Source: Campylobacter concisus
GTDB taxonomy: Bacteria > Campylobacterota > Campylobacteria > Campylobacterales > Campylobacteraceae
Length of the DNA stretch: 64,000 nucleotides
NCBI RefSeq assembly: GCF_003048595.2
Contig: NZ_CP049270.1
Coordinates: 434,001 to 498,000 of the forward strand
Reading direction: 5' to 3'
Shown: positions 29,085 to 37,814 of the stretch, piece after piece
Layout of the letters: each line of letters begins with the position of its first letter
Position numbering within the stretch: the first letter of the stretch is position 1
Program-made: the position numbers and the translations under genes
The notes under the pieces: generated by a model
Told to the model about the DNA's origin: nothing
The model's input: only the letters and a program-made list of their open reading frames with translations
Databases searched by the model: none

Positions 29085-29898
29085 GCTTGCTAGTAGTTAT
29101 GGATTTTGCTTTGGTGTAAAAAGGGCGATAAAGATTGCTGAAAATGCAGGAGATGCTGCAACTATTGGGCCACTCATTCATAATAATGAAGAGATAAACA
29201 GGCTTGAGAAAAACTACAATGTAAAAACACTTGAGGGCATAGACGAGCTAAAAGATGAGAAAAAGGCGATCATCCGCACTCATGGCATCACCAAAAACGA
29301 CCTTGCAGAGCTAAAAAAGAGCGATATAAAAGTGATAGATGCAACTTGCCCATTTGTGACAAAGCCACAGCAAATTTGTGAAAAAATGAGTGAAGAGGGC
29401 TACGATGTGGTGATCTATGGTGACATGCACCACCCTGAGGTAAAGGGCGTGAAGTCATATGCCAAGGGTAACGTCTATGTCGTGCTTGAAGAGAGCGAGC
29501 TGGAGGGCATTAAATTTAAGCAAAAGGTCGCACTTGTTAGCCAAACGACTAGAAAAGTCGAGAAATTTATGCAGATCGCAAACTACCTTATGCTTCACGT
29601 AAAAGAGGTGCGTGTTTTTAATACGATTTGCAACGCAACATTTGAAAACCAAGAGGCTGCTAAAAATTTAGCAAAAAGGGCTGACGTGATGATAATCATC
29701 GGCGGAAAAAATAGCTCAAACACAAAACAACTCTATCTAATATCTAAAAATTTCTGCGAAGATAGCTACCTGATAGAAAGCGAAGAAGAGCTTGAAAAAT
29801 CATGGTTTGATGGCAAAAATTTGTGTGGCATAAGTGCGGGTGCAAGTACGCCTGACTGGATCATACAAAAAGTCGTTGACAGAATCAAAAAAGTATAA
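29074..29898 (+). CDS. ispH: 4-hydroxy-3-methylbut-2-enyl diphosphate reductase
   Basis: This 274-residue iron-sulfur enzyme performs the last step of the MEP isoprenoid pathway. The three cluster cysteines are Cys12 (GFCFGV), Cys92 (ATCPFV) and Cys186 (TICNAT), all in the expected places, and THG near residue 70 and ISAGASTPDWII near the C-terminus are typical. The start is a TTG at 29074 inside the end of aroA, giving the usual MKIELASSYGFCFGV opening. The gene ends about 80 bases before rpsA. Confidence 0.96.
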   Translation: MKIELASSYGFCFGVKRAIKIAENAGDAATIGPLIHNNEEINRLEKNYNVKTLEGIDELKDEKKAIIRTHGITKNDLAELKKSDIKVIDATCPFVTKPQQICEKMSEEGYDVVIYGDMHHPEVKGVKSYAKGNVYVVLEESELEGIKFKQKVALVSQTTRKVEKFMQIANYLMLHVKEVRVFNTICNATFENQEAAKNLAKRADVMIIIGGKNSSNTKQLYLISKNFCEDSYLIESEEELEKSWFDGKNLCGISAGASTPDWIIQKVVDRIKKV

Positions 29899-29927
29899 AA
29901 TTTATCCTAGCTAAAGCCACAATTAAC

Positions 29928-29933
29928 TATAAT
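29928..29933 (+). promoter_or_regulatory. Probable -10 element of rpsA
   Basis: A perfect TATAAT in AT-rich sequence lies 46 bases before the rpsA ATG, in the gap after ispH. It suggests that S1 has its own promoter in addition to read-through from the pheS operon. Confidence 0.5.
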
Positions 29934-29978
29934 AAGCCAATTTGCCTCTACTGGCATAATAAAATTTAAAGGATCAAG

Positions 29979-31655
29979 ATGGCTGTGAACAAAAGTGTTC
30001 AATTAGGAAAAGCAAAAGACGAAGATATCGAAGATATTGATTTTGCTGCGATGTTAGAGGAGTCTTTTAAAAAGACTGAAGAAGATAGTGACGCAAAGAT
30101 CGTCAGTATCAATGGCGATGAGGTTTTGATTGACGTTGGCAAGAAGTCAGAAGGCATTTTAAATGTTTCTGAGATCACTGATGCAAACGGCAACCTGACA
30201 CATAAAGTTGGCGATACGATCAAAGTTGTAATAACTGGATCAAGAAATGGAAGACCTATAGTGTCGCACAAAAAAGCACTTAGAAAAGAGAAAGTTAAAG
30301 CTTTCATCGAAGCTTACGATCCTGAAAATTCTGGCGAAATCGACGTAAAAGTAGTTGGAAAAAATAAAGGTGGCTTTATAACTCAAGATGCAAATGGGGT
30401 GGAATTTTTCTTACCAAAAACTCACAGCGGCTTTAAAAACGCTGAAGGCGTAATTGGTAAAACATATAAAGTAAGAGTTATAAAAATTGATAAAGAAGAA
30501 AATAGCATAGTTGTCTCTAGAAAGAAAATTTTAGATGACGACCGCAAAAAGCGTAAAGAAGCTCTATCAAGCATAGTAGAAAATGATAGCGTTATAGAGG
30601 GTACAGTTAAAAAAATTACAACTTATGGTATGTTTGTTGATGTTGGCGGTGTTGATGGGCTTGTGCATTACAGCGAGATAAGTTATAAAGGCCCAGTAAA
30701 CCCTAGCTCACTATATAAAGAAGGCGATAAAGTTTTAGTTAAAGTTATCAGTTATGACAACGAAAAACGCCACCTATCTTTATCTATCAAGGCAGCTACT
30801 CCAGATCCTTGGGAAGAGATCATAAATGATGGACTAGAGGTTGGTGACACTATCAAAGTTACAGTTAGCAATATCGAGCCTTATGGCGCATTTGTTGATC
30901 TTGGAAATGATATTGAAGGATTTTTACATATATCTGAAATTTCATGGGATAAAAATATCAAAAATCCAAAAGATCACATCAATGAAGGTCAAGAGATTGA
31001 TGTTGAAGTTATTGAAATTGATGCTAAAGGACACCGCCTAAGAGTAAGCCTTAAAAATTTACTTCCAAAGCCATTTGATGAGTTTAAGGCAAAACACAAA
31101 GAGGGCGACGTAGTAAAAGGCGTTGTGACAACTATCACAAATTTTGGTGCATTTGTTAGAGTGGGTTGCGTTGAAGGCTTACTACATAATGAAGACGCGT
31201 CTTGGGATAGAAACGATAAATGCAAAGATATGTTTAAAGCTGGTGACGAGCTTGAAGTAAAAATAATCAAAATCGATAGTGCTGAACAAAAAGTTTCACT
31301 TAGCCTAAAAGACCTAAAACAAAGTCCAGTTCAAGCATTCGCTGATAAATTTAATGTAGGTGATATCGTAAAAGGAACAATTCGCGACATTAAAGACTTT
31401 GGCGTATTTGTAGAGCTTGGTGATAACGTTGATGCGCTGATCCGCAAAGAAGATTTAGGTAGTGTAGACGTTAGTACACTTAAGATTGGCGATGATATCG
31501 AAGCAGCTATCGCATTTATCGATGAGAAGAAAAATAGAATTCGCCTGAGCATACGCCGTTTAGCAAAACAAAAAGAGCGTGAAGTGTTAAATGAGATCAA
31601 TGATAACGATGATAAAGTAACACTTGGCGATATTATAAAAGAACAATTACTTTAG
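29979..31655 (+). CDS. rpsA: 30S ribosomal protein S1
   Basis: This 558-residue RNA-binding protein holds mRNA on the 30S subunit. Six S1 (OB-fold) repeats follow an N-terminal acidic stretch. The later repeats are clear from their YGMFVDVGGVDGLVHYSEIS, YGAFVDLGNDIEGFLHISEIS, FGAFVRVGCVEGLLH and FGVFVELGDNVDALI cores. The gene has a good AAAGGA site. The next gene begins 5 bases after its stop. Confidence 0.96.
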   Translation: MAVNKSVQLGKAKDEDIEDIDFAAMLEESFKKTEEDSDAKIVSINGDEVLIDVGKKSEGILNVSEITDANGNLTHKVGDTIKVVITGSRNGRPIVSHKKALRKEKVKAFIEAYDPENSGEIDVKVVGKNKGGFITQDANGVEFFLPKTHSGFKNAEGVIGKTYKVRVIKIDKEENSIVVSRKKILDDDRKKRKEALSSIVENDSVIEGTVKKITTYGMFVDVGGVDGLVHYSEISYKGPVNPSSLYKEGDKVLVKVISYDNEKRHLSLSIKAATPDPWEEIINDGLEVGDTIKVTVSNIEPYGAFVDLGNDIEGFLHISEISWDKNIKNPKDHINEGQEIDVEVIEIDAKGHRLRVSLKNLLPKPFDEFKAKHKEGDVVKGVVTTITNFGAFVRVGCVEGLLHNEDASWDRNDKCKDMFKAGDELEVKIIKIDSAEQKVSLSLKDLKQSPVQAFADKFNVGDIVKGTIRDIKDFGVFVELGDNVDALIRKEDLGSVDVSTLKIGDDIEAAIAFIDEKKNRIRLSIRRLAKQKEREVLNEINDNDDKVTLGDIIKEQLL

Positions 31656-31660
31656 TTTAA

Positions 31661-32143
31661 ATGGGCAGACGCATACTTTTATTAGTAGTTGTCCTGCTAT
31701 TTGTAATATTGGGTTTGGTTGGAATTTCTCTTGTTAAATTTGCAAGTGTAAATTTCAGCCAGATATATGAAGAAAATATCACAAATGAGCAAACTTTAAC
31801 CAAAAATACGACCAGCAATACCAACTGGATGAGTGAGCTAGCAACTATTAGAAAAAGAGATTATGTGCTGCCTGTAAATGAAATTTTTATAGAATACAAC
31901 CGACCCAAAATAGAAAAGCCAAAGATTACTGCATATGAGCTTTTGATAGATAAAAATGATATCTATTCAATGTTTTGTTTGATGCAGACTTTAAGAAAAA
32001 GTGAGGTCGATTTTACTGTTGTAAAAGATGGTGCAAAAAGCCAGATATTTTTAAATACTCAAGACTCTAAACTTCTACAAAATATCATTTTAGAACTAAG
32101 AGCTTATGATATCCATTCAAGTGTGAGAGAGGTAAAATTATGA
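31661..32143 (+). CDS. Membrane-anchored periplasmic protein of unknown function
   Basis: This 160-residue protein has an N-terminal membrane anchor (about residues 4-26, ILLLVVVLLFVILGLVGISLV) and a mixed alpha/beta domain that should face the periplasm. I do not recognise a domain. The C-terminal part (LLIDKNDIYSMFCLMQTLRKSEVDFTVV) looks like a compact ferredoxin-like or SPOR-like fold, but the evidence is weak. It lies between rpsA and serA, overlapping serA by 4 bases; C. jejuni has a comparable small protein in the same position. Confidence 0.75.
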   Translation: MGRRILLLVVVLLFVILGLVGISLVKFASVNFSQIYEENITNEQTLTKNTTSNTNWMSELATIRKRDYVLPVNEIFIEYNRPKIEKPKITAYELLIDKNDIYSMFCLMQTLRKSEVDFTVVKDGAKSQIFLNTQDSKLLQNIILELRAYDIHSSVREVKL

Positions 32144-33717
32144 AAACTATCATTGTTTGCGATGCGATACATCCAGTAGGTTTTGAACTTTTAAAAAAAG
32201 AGCAAGATATAAACGTAATAGATGCAGTTAATACTCCCAAAGATGAACTTTTAAAAATTTTAGGCGAGGCTGATGTTGCTATAACAAGAAGCTCAACTGA
32301 AGTAAACGAGGCCTTTTTAAACGCTGGTAAAAAACTAAAAGCCATCGTTAGAGCTGGTGTTGGTGTAGATAATGTCGATATAGAAGGATGCTCAAGGCGT
32401 GGCATAATAGCTATGAACGTTCCAACTGCAAACACTATTGCTGCAGTTGAGCTAACAATGGCGCATATGCTAGCTTCAGCTAGATCTCTTGAATACGCTC
32501 ACAACGATCTAAAACTAGATAGAATTTGGAAACGCGAGAAGTGGTATGGGGTTGAGCTTTTTAAGAAAAAGCTTGGCGTGATCGGCTTTGGAAATATTGG
32601 CTCAAGGGTAGCCGTTCGTGCAAAAGCTTTTGGTATGGAGATCATTGCTTATGATCCATATATTGACCCATCTAAAGTTATCGATATGGGCGGTACTTAC
32701 ACTAAAAATTTTGATGATATTTTAGCATGTGATTTTATCACGATCCATACGCCAAAGACTAAAGAGACAACCAATATGATCGGCGCCAAAGAGATCGCAA
32801 AAATGAAAGATGGTGTAAGACTTATAAACTGTGCTAGAGGTGGTCTTTATAATGAAGAAGCGCTTTATGAAGGACTAAAAAGTGGCAAGATAGCATTTGC
32901 TGGTATTGATGTTTTCACAAGAGAGCCAGCAACTGATCATCCACTTCTTGATCTAAACAATGTAAGTGTCACCCCACACCTTGGAGCAAATACGCTTGAA
33001 TCGCAGCGAAATATCGCAGTAGAGGCAGTCGAGCAAGCTATTTTAGCAGCTCGTGGTATAAGCTATCCAAATGCGTTAAATTTACCTATAAAAACAGAAG
33101 ATCTACCGCCATTTGTTGAGCCTTATATCGATCTTACAAGCAAGATGGCATTTCTTGCTGCACAGATAAATAAAAGCGCTATCAAGGCTATCCGTATAGA
33201 AACTCATGGTCAAATCAGCGAATATGCAAATTCAATGCTAACTTTTGCAATCGTAGGTGCTTTAAAAGAGAGTCTTGGTGATGCGATAAATTATGTAAAT
33301 GCTAAATTTTTATGCGATGAAAAAGGTATAGTGACCGAAACTAGTCTTGGCGGAGATAGTATTTTTAAAAATAAAATCACCGTTCGCTTAACTACTGAAA
33401 ATGGCATTGTAACCGTAGGTGGAACGGTGTTTGGTGAAAATCAGCAACGCATCGTAACGATAAATGGTTTTAAGACCGACTTTAAGCCAAAAGGTAAGAT
33501 GATCATCTTTAAAAACCATGACGTGCCAGGCGTTATTGCTCAAATCAGTAAAATTTTAGCTGACGAGAAGATAAACATTGCAGACTTCCGCCTTGGTAGA
33601 GATGATCACAATATGGCACTTGCTGTAATCTTGGTTGATGAACATATAAAAGCAGAAACGTTAGAGAGACTAAACGCACTTGAAGCTTGCGTTTGGGCTC
33701 AATACGCAGTTATATAA
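32140..33717 (+). CDS. serA: D-3-phosphoglycerate dehydrogenase
   Basis: This 525-residue enzyme catalyses the first step of serine synthesis. Domains in order are the substrate and NAD-binding halves of a D-2-hydroxyacid dehydrogenase (GVIGFGNIGSRVA near residues 146-158; catalytic Arg, Glu and His in CARGG, DVFTREP and TPHLGANT), an intervening allosteric substrate-binding domain (about residues 320-440), and a C-terminal ACT domain (about residues 450-525) for serine feedback. This long form matches other epsilonproteobacteria. Confidence 0.95.
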   Translation: MKTIIVCDAIHPVGFELLKKEQDINVIDAVNTPKDELLKILGEADVAITRSSTEVNEAFLNAGKKLKAIVRAGVGVDNVDIEGCSRRGIIAMNVPTANTIAAVELTMAHMLASARSLEYAHNDLKLDRIWKREKWYGVELFKKKLGVIGFGNIGSRVAVRAKAFGMEIIAYDPYIDPSKVIDMGGTYTKNFDDILACDFITIHTPKTKETTNMIGAKEIAKMKDGVRLINCARGGLYNEEALYEGLKSGKIAFAGIDVFTREPATDHPLLDLNNVSVTPHLGANTLESQRNIAVEAVEQAILAARGISYPNALNLPIKTEDLPPFVEPYIDLTSKMAFLAAQINKSAIKAIRIETHGQISEYANSMLTFAIVGALKESLGDAINYVNAKFLCDEKGIVTETSLGGDSIFKNKITVRLTTENGIVTVGGTVFGENQQRIVTINGFKTDFKPKGKMIIFKNHDVPGVIAQISKILADEKINIADFRLGRDDHNMALAVILVDEHIKAETLERLNALEACVWAQYAVI

Positions 33718-33736
33718 AATTTTGAAAGGATAAAAA

Positions 33737-34303
33737 ATGGCTTCATATTCAATGGGCGATCTAAAAAAAGGGCTAAAGATCGAGATCGATGGCGTTCCTT
33801 ATAAAATCGTAGAATATCAACACGTTAAACCGGGCAAGGGTGCAGCTTTTGTTCGTGCGAAAATCAAATCTTTTATCGACGGAAAAGTGCTTGAAAAGAC
33901 TTTTCACGCAGGCGATAAATGCGAGCAACCACATCTTGAAGAAAAAGAGATGCAGTATCTTTATGATGATGGTGAGTATTGTCAGTTTATGGATACGGTT
34001 ACTTATGAACAAGTTGCTATTAGCGATGAGGATGTGGGTGATGTAAAAAAATGGATGATCGATGGCATGATGGTTGAAATTTTATTTCACAATGGCAATG
34101 CGATCGGCGTTGAAGTGCCACAAGTAGTTGAGCTAAAGATAGTTGAGACTCCACCAAATTTCAAGGGCGATACGCAAGGCGGTAAAAAGCCAGCTACTCT
34201 TGAGAGCGGCGCGGTAGTTCAGATACCATTCCATGTACTTGAGGGCGAAGTTATCCGTGTGGATACTGTTCGCGGCGAGTATATCGAGCGTGCAAATAAA
34301 TAA
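33737..34303 (+). CDS. efp: Elongation factor P
   Basis: This 188-residue translation factor relieves ribosome stalling at polyproline. Its three beta domains are intact. The residue that enters the peptidyl-transferase centre is Lys34 in KPGKGAAF. Lys at this place is usually beta-lysylated by EpmA/EpmB or left unmodified, and no modifying gene is in the window. AAAGGA precedes the ATG. It follows serA by 19 bases and may share its transcript. Confidence 0.97.
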   Translation: MASYSMGDLKKGLKIEIDGVPYKIVEYQHVKPGKGAAFVRAKIKSFIDGKVLEKTFHAGDKCEQPHLEEKEMQYLYDDGEYCQFMDTVTYEQVAISDEDVGDVKKWMIDGMMVEILFHNGNAIGVEVPQVVELKIVETPPNFKGDTQGGKKPATLESGAVVQIPFHVLEGEVIRVDTVRGEYIERANK

Positions 34304-34604
34304 AGCAGCTTAATCTTTCTTGCTAAATTTACGTTTAGTAAGCCCAATGCTTAGCTAAAGTCACTATTTAAAAAAAGTATTGGCTTTAGCAAAAACTTCA
34401 TTTCATATATTGTAAAATTTTAAGTAGCACTAGTATAGAATGCATAAAATTTTTATGCTCGATAAAAATCAAATATGGCCAAACATCAGCTAGTAAAATC
34501 TTTAAGAATCAAAAAATATATAAAAAAATGAAAATTCTTAGCGAGATAGACTAATGTTTTAATTATAAAATTTTTATATCAAGATAGTAGAATTGCAAGT
34601 TAAA
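34304..34604. other. Non-coding stretch between efp and the SelW-like gene
   Basis: Very AT-rich sequence. One imperfect hairpin is visible (GCTAAAGTCA at 34354-34363 with TGGCTTTAGC at 34381-34390) around an A-rich loop. It has no clear T-run on the plus strand, so its role as efp terminator is doubtful. No open frame with a ribosome-binding site is seen. Confidence 0.45.
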
Positions 34605-34636
34605 AATGGGAAAAAACGAGACGGTTTCCCGTCTCG
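34605..34636 (-). terminator. Terminator of the SelW-like gene
   Basis: On the minus strand CGAGACGG and CCGTCTCG form a perfect 8-bp stem closed by a GAAA tetraloop, followed by TTTTTTCCC. It starts about 10 bases after the stop codon of the SelW-like gene and supports that gene being real and expressed. Confidence 0.9.
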
Positions 34637-34646
34637 GTAGCTAGCA

Positions 34647-34904
34647 TTAAGCCGACTTTTCTTTAAGATATTTGTTTATAAGAGTTGTGATCTCTTCACC
34701 GTGAGGAAATCTCGCTTCATCATTTCCGATGCGATCTTTCTTAGAAAATATAACATCTCCATCAACCTCGACGATGAAATTTCCACCATCACCTATAACC
34801 TTTTCGACTCTTGCATCACTAAAGTTCGCTTTTATTTCATCTTCTACACGAGAAGCTACCGGACGATAGTTTCAAGAGTTGCAGTAAATAATTTTTACTT
34901 GCAT
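34647..34904 (-). CDS. SelW-like (Rdx family) selenoprotein with in-frame UGA
   Basis: Reading through one TGA at 34872-34874 gives an 85-residue thioredoxin-fold protein. It opens MQVKIIYCNSUNYRPVASR, so Cys8 and Sec11 form a CxxU redox motif after the first strand. The rest, including VIGDGGNFIVEVDGDVIFSKK and a C-terminal FPHGEEITTLINKYL, fits the SelW/SelT/SelH (Rdx) family, whose members are small redox proteins. A UGA at exactly the position of the second redox Cys, the good AAAGGA site, a hairpin 16 bases after the UGA and a strong terminator all support recoding over a broken gene. Standard calling leaves this region empty. The substrate is unknown. Confidence 0.85.
34841..34855 (-). 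promoter_or_regulatory. Candidate bacterial SECIS hairpin in the SelW-like mRNA
   Basis: Beginning 16 bases after the UGA, CTTCT and AGAAG form a 5-bp stem around the loop CGTGT. SelB-binding hairpins need a short stem at this distance with GU in the loop, which is what is seen. Confidence 0.65.
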
Positions 34905-34987
34905 GCTCTGTCCTTTCTTGTGAAATAAGCCAAAATTATATAGAATTTTACTTAACAAACAGGCAATACTACTTCAAAGGAAAAGTC

Positions 34988-35539
34988 ATGAAAAAAATAG
35001 CTGTGATTTTGGCTGACGGATTTGAGGAGATAGAGGCGCTAACTTCTGTTGATGTTTTGCGTAGAGCCGGGGCGATAGCTTCTATTGTCGGGCTAAATGA
35101 TGTAAATATCAAGGGATGTCACAATATATACGTAAAAGCCGATGTGACGCTTCGTGAAATGAGAGAGCTAGACTATGATGCGATCATCCTTCCTGGTGGA
35201 CTCCCAGGAGCTAGTAACCTAGCAAATGACGCAAGACTTAAAGAAATTTTGCAAAATTTTGATAAAAGTAATAAACTTATTTGTGCTATTTGCGCTGCTC
35301 CTATGGTGCTTGAGCATGCTGGTGTACTCAAAGATCGTTTTGTTTGCTATCCTGGATTTGAAGAAAATGTAAGAAGCGACAAAAGAGGCTACGTGAGCGA
35401 TAAAAACGTGCTAAAAGATCAAAACATCATCACAGGAAAGGGTCCTGCATTTTCAATGGAATTTGCACTTTTTATAGTTAAAAATTTACTTGGCGATGAA
35501 GCCTATCTTCAAGTAAAGAATGATTTACTTTATAAATAG
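34988..35539 (+). CDS. DJ-1/PfpI-family protein
   Basis: This 183-residue protein matches the DJ-1 subgroup (YajL/ThiJ type). Nucleophile Cys102 lies in the elbow AICAAPMVLEH, and the partner Glu is in GFEEIEA near residue 14. Members act as chaperones or protect against reactive aldehydes and oxidants; older 'ThiJ' names do not imply thiamine synthesis. AAAGGAAAAG precedes the ATG. It is divergent from the SelW-like selenoprotein gene, with 83 bases between the starts, so two redox-related genes may share a regulatory region. Confidence 0.9.
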   Translation: MKKIAVILADGFEEIEALTSVDVLRRAGAIASIVGLNDVNIKGCHNIYVKADVTLREMRELDYDAIILPGGLPGASNLANDARLKEILQNFDKSNKLICAICAAPMVLEHAGVLKDRFVCYPGFEENVRSDKRGYVSDKNVLKDQNIITGKGPAFSMEFALFIVKNLLGDEAYLQVKNDLLYK

Positions 35540-35762
35540 CTTATAAAGATAAAATAGTTTTTTATTTAATTATTCTTTTTAAACTTAAGATTAGATTTTG
35601 TTTAGCGATAGTTATAGAAGCTCTATATATACGAGTTTGTAGCTTTTAAGAATATTTTTCAAAAAAATATAATAAATTTTTGATTTTTTACATCTTTTTG
35701 ACGAAAATTAGCTATTATCACACTAACCGAATAAATCGGTAATTTTTTTAAGGAATACTCCT

Positions 35763-36008
35763 GTGAATATTTATGTAGGAAATTTGTCGTATAGGACGAC
35801 AGAGGCAGAATTAAAGGAAGCCTTTGCACAATTTGGTGAAGTAAGGCGAGCAAAAATAGTAAAAGATAGAGAAACTGATCGCTCAAAAGGCTTTGGCTTT
35901 GTTGAAATGGACGATGCAAATGAGGGACAAAAAGCTATAGACGCGCTAAATGAAAAAGAACTAGGCGGACGTACTTTAAGGGTAAATGAGGCTAGACCAA
36001 GAGATTAA
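35763..36008 (+). CDS. Single-RRM RNA-binding protein
   Basis: This 81-residue protein is one RNA recognition motif. RNP2 is IYVGNL at residues 3-8 and RNP1 is KGFGFVEM near residues 40-47, which are the aromatic RNA contacts. Bacterial proteins of this kind are found in cyanobacteria and epsilonproteobacteria and are often cold- or stress-linked. The start is GTG. The ribosome-binding AGGA can pair with TCCT directly before the GTG (AGGAATACTCCT), which could limit initiation. The leader upstream is about 200 bases of AT-rich DNA. It overlaps the next gene by 23 bases. Confidence 0.92.
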   Translation: MNIYVGNLSYRTTEAELKEAFAQFGEVRRAKIVKDRETDRSKGFGFVEMDDANEGQKAIDALNEKELGGRTLRVNEARPRD

Positions 36009-36882
36009 TGACTATTTGCCACCAAGTGGTGGCATAGTATCCCGTATAGCTCCTACGCCTAGTGGGTTTTTGCATGCTGGCAATGCTTATAACTTCATCT
36101 TAACTTATCTCTTGACACGTTCGGCAAATGGCGTTTTGTACTTACGTATCGATGATTATGATCTTAGTAGATACCGGCAAGAATTTGTTCAAAATATCTT
36201 TGATGTTTTAGATTTTTTGGGGCTTGAATACGATAAAGGCCCAATTAGCTTAAGTGACTTTGAGCGTAATTTTAGCTTTAAAGTAAGAGCTAAAAGATAC
36301 GAAGACGTACTTGAAAAACTAGATGAAATTTATATCTGTGAATGTTCAAGGACTACAAAAGGTGCCTACAAAAACGGCATTTACACTAAAATATGCAAAA
36401 ATAAAAATCTAAAATTTATAAAAGACAGGACCGCCATTAGACTAAGCGTGGATGAGGGTGATCCTCTTGGTAAGCTTGTGGCAGAGCAAATGGGCGATTT
36501 TGTGATTTACAAAAAAGATTTTACTCCTGCTTACAACTTTGCAAGCGTGATAGATGACGAGGATATGGGTATAAATTTGGTTGTTAGAGGTGAGGATTTA
36601 AAGGCTTGCACGCTAGCTCAAAGATACCTTGCAAAAAGGCTAAATCTTAACTTTTATAATGCTAATTTTATTCATCATAAGCTACTTTTAAAAGATGGCA
36701 AAAAGCTCTCAAAAAGCTCAAAATCACCACCAATTAATCTAAAAGATAGCCCGCAAATTTATTACAAAATTTTAGCAAATGATCTTGGTTTATATATAAA
36801 ATCAGCAGACAAAATCCAAAATCTACTTTATGAGTTTAAGCTAAAAAATATAGCCAAAAAATTTTTGCAAAGCATGAGCTAA
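35986..36882 (+). CDS. Glutamyl-tRNA synthetase-like protein (GluQ-RS type)
   Basis: This 298-residue protein has the class I synthetase catalytic core only, without an anticodon-binding domain. The HIGH-type motif is PTPSGFLHAGN at about residues 23-33, and the KMSKS-type motif reads KKLSKSSKS near residue 240. A cysteine group CEC...C at about residues 113-132 sits where GluQ-RS binds zinc. GluQ-RS attaches glutamate to queuosine in tRNA-Asp. The substrate motif RIDDYDLSRY differs from RIEDxDPxR of typical members, so the substrate is uncertain. Its start lies 23 bases inside the RRM gene. Confidence 0.78.
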   Translation: MRLDQEINDYLPPSGGIVSRIAPTPSGFLHAGNAYNFILTYLLTRSANGVLYLRIDDYDLSRYRQEFVQNIFDVLDFLGLEYDKGPISLSDFERNFSFKVRAKRYEDVLEKLDEIYICECSRTTKGAYKNGIYTKICKNKNLKFIKDRTAIRLSVDEGDPLGKLVAEQMGDFVIYKKDFTPAYNFASVIDDEDMGINLVVRGEDLKACTLAQRYLAKRLNLNFYNANFIHHKLLLKDGKKLSKSSKSPPINLKDSPQIYYKILANDLGLYIKSADKIQNLLYEFKLKNIAKKFLQSMS

Positions 36883-36950
36883 ATTTATACTATATATGCA
36901 GTTTATCGCCGCCCTGATCTTTTGCTTTGATTAGCCATGTGTTGCTTTGA

Positions 36951-37814
36951 TTATTTAAGCTTTGTCTCGAAAAATGCGTTAAAAAGCGAGTTTATGCCTT
37001 GCTTTGTAAATTTCTCCATTATCTTTTCGATCTGCGGTTTTTCTTGCCAGACTGGCTCATCTACGAGGCTCATTTTAGCTAGCTCGTTTTGAGCGTCTAT
37101 GTAGCTGCCAAGGCTATCAATTAGCCCCATTTTTAGGGCATTGTGCGCTAAAAAGACCCTTGCATTTGCCCATTCATCTTTTTTATTGATATCTAAATTT
37201 CTAGCCTCCGTCACGTCACTTACAAAGAGCATATAAGCGTCATTTACGAGCCCTTGCAAGCTCTCACGCTCCTGCTTACTCCAGCTCCTCATAAAGGTGC
37301 CAGCCTCTTTAAACTCGCCAGCCTTCACCACCTGCTCGCTCACGCCTAAATTTTTGGCTAAATTTTCGATGTTTGCCCCTTGCATGATGACGCCTATCGA
37401 GCCGATGAAAGCGCCAGGGTTTGCGATGATGGCGTCGGCATTTACGCCAGCGTAGTAGCTACCACTCGCCATGTTGCCAGCTGCGTATGCGAGCACTTTT
37501 TTGCTCTCCTTTAGCCGCTTGACCGCCATGGCTAGCTCCACACTGGGGCTTAGTGAGCCGCCTGGGCTGTCGATGTAGAGCAGTACGCCTTTGATGTTGT
37601 TATCAAGCCTTGCTTTTTCTAGCGACTCTAAGATCTCGCTTGTGTCAAGTATTGTGCCGACGATGTCTATGCGGGCTAAATTTGGCTCTTGCATCTTGCC
37701 ATTTGGCGCAAATACGAAAAATAGGATCAGTAAAAATATGAGCGCCTTAAAGTAGTTGTTGATAAATTTAAAAATTCCCAAAATTCCTCTAAAAATAAGC
37801 CTTAAAATTTGCAA
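36951..37814 (-). CDS. sppA: Signal peptide peptidase SppA-type serine protease
   Basis: This 287-residue, half-length SppA is held by an N-terminal membrane helix (about residues 20-37), with the protease domain outside. SPGGSLSPS at residues 83-91 is the oxyanion region, the nucleophile is Ser117 in MASGSYY, and the general base is probably Lys169 in VVKAGEFKEAG. It should degrade signal-peptide remnants in the membrane. Its start overlaps the end of the deaminase gene by 13 bases. Confidence 0.9.
   Translation of the reverse strand: MQILRLIFRGILGIFKFINNYFKALIFLLILFFVFAPNGKMQEPNLARIDIVGTILDTSEILESLEKARLDNNIKGVLLYIDSPGGSLSPSVELAMAVKRLKESKKVLAYAAGNMASGSYYAGVNADAIIANPGAFIGSIGVIMQGANIENLAKNLGVSEQVVKAGEFKEAGTFMRSWSKQERESLQGLVNDAYMLFVSDVTEARNLDINKKDEWANARVFLAHNALKMGLIDSLGSYIDAQNELAKMSLVDEPVWQEKPQIEKIMEKFTKQGINSLFNAFFETKLK

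Noticed and set aside
34701-34928. A plus-strand open frame of 75 codons opposite the SelW-like gene
   Set aside because: It has no ribosome-binding site and no recognisable protein pattern, and it is antisense to a gene with a clear fold, start site and terminator.
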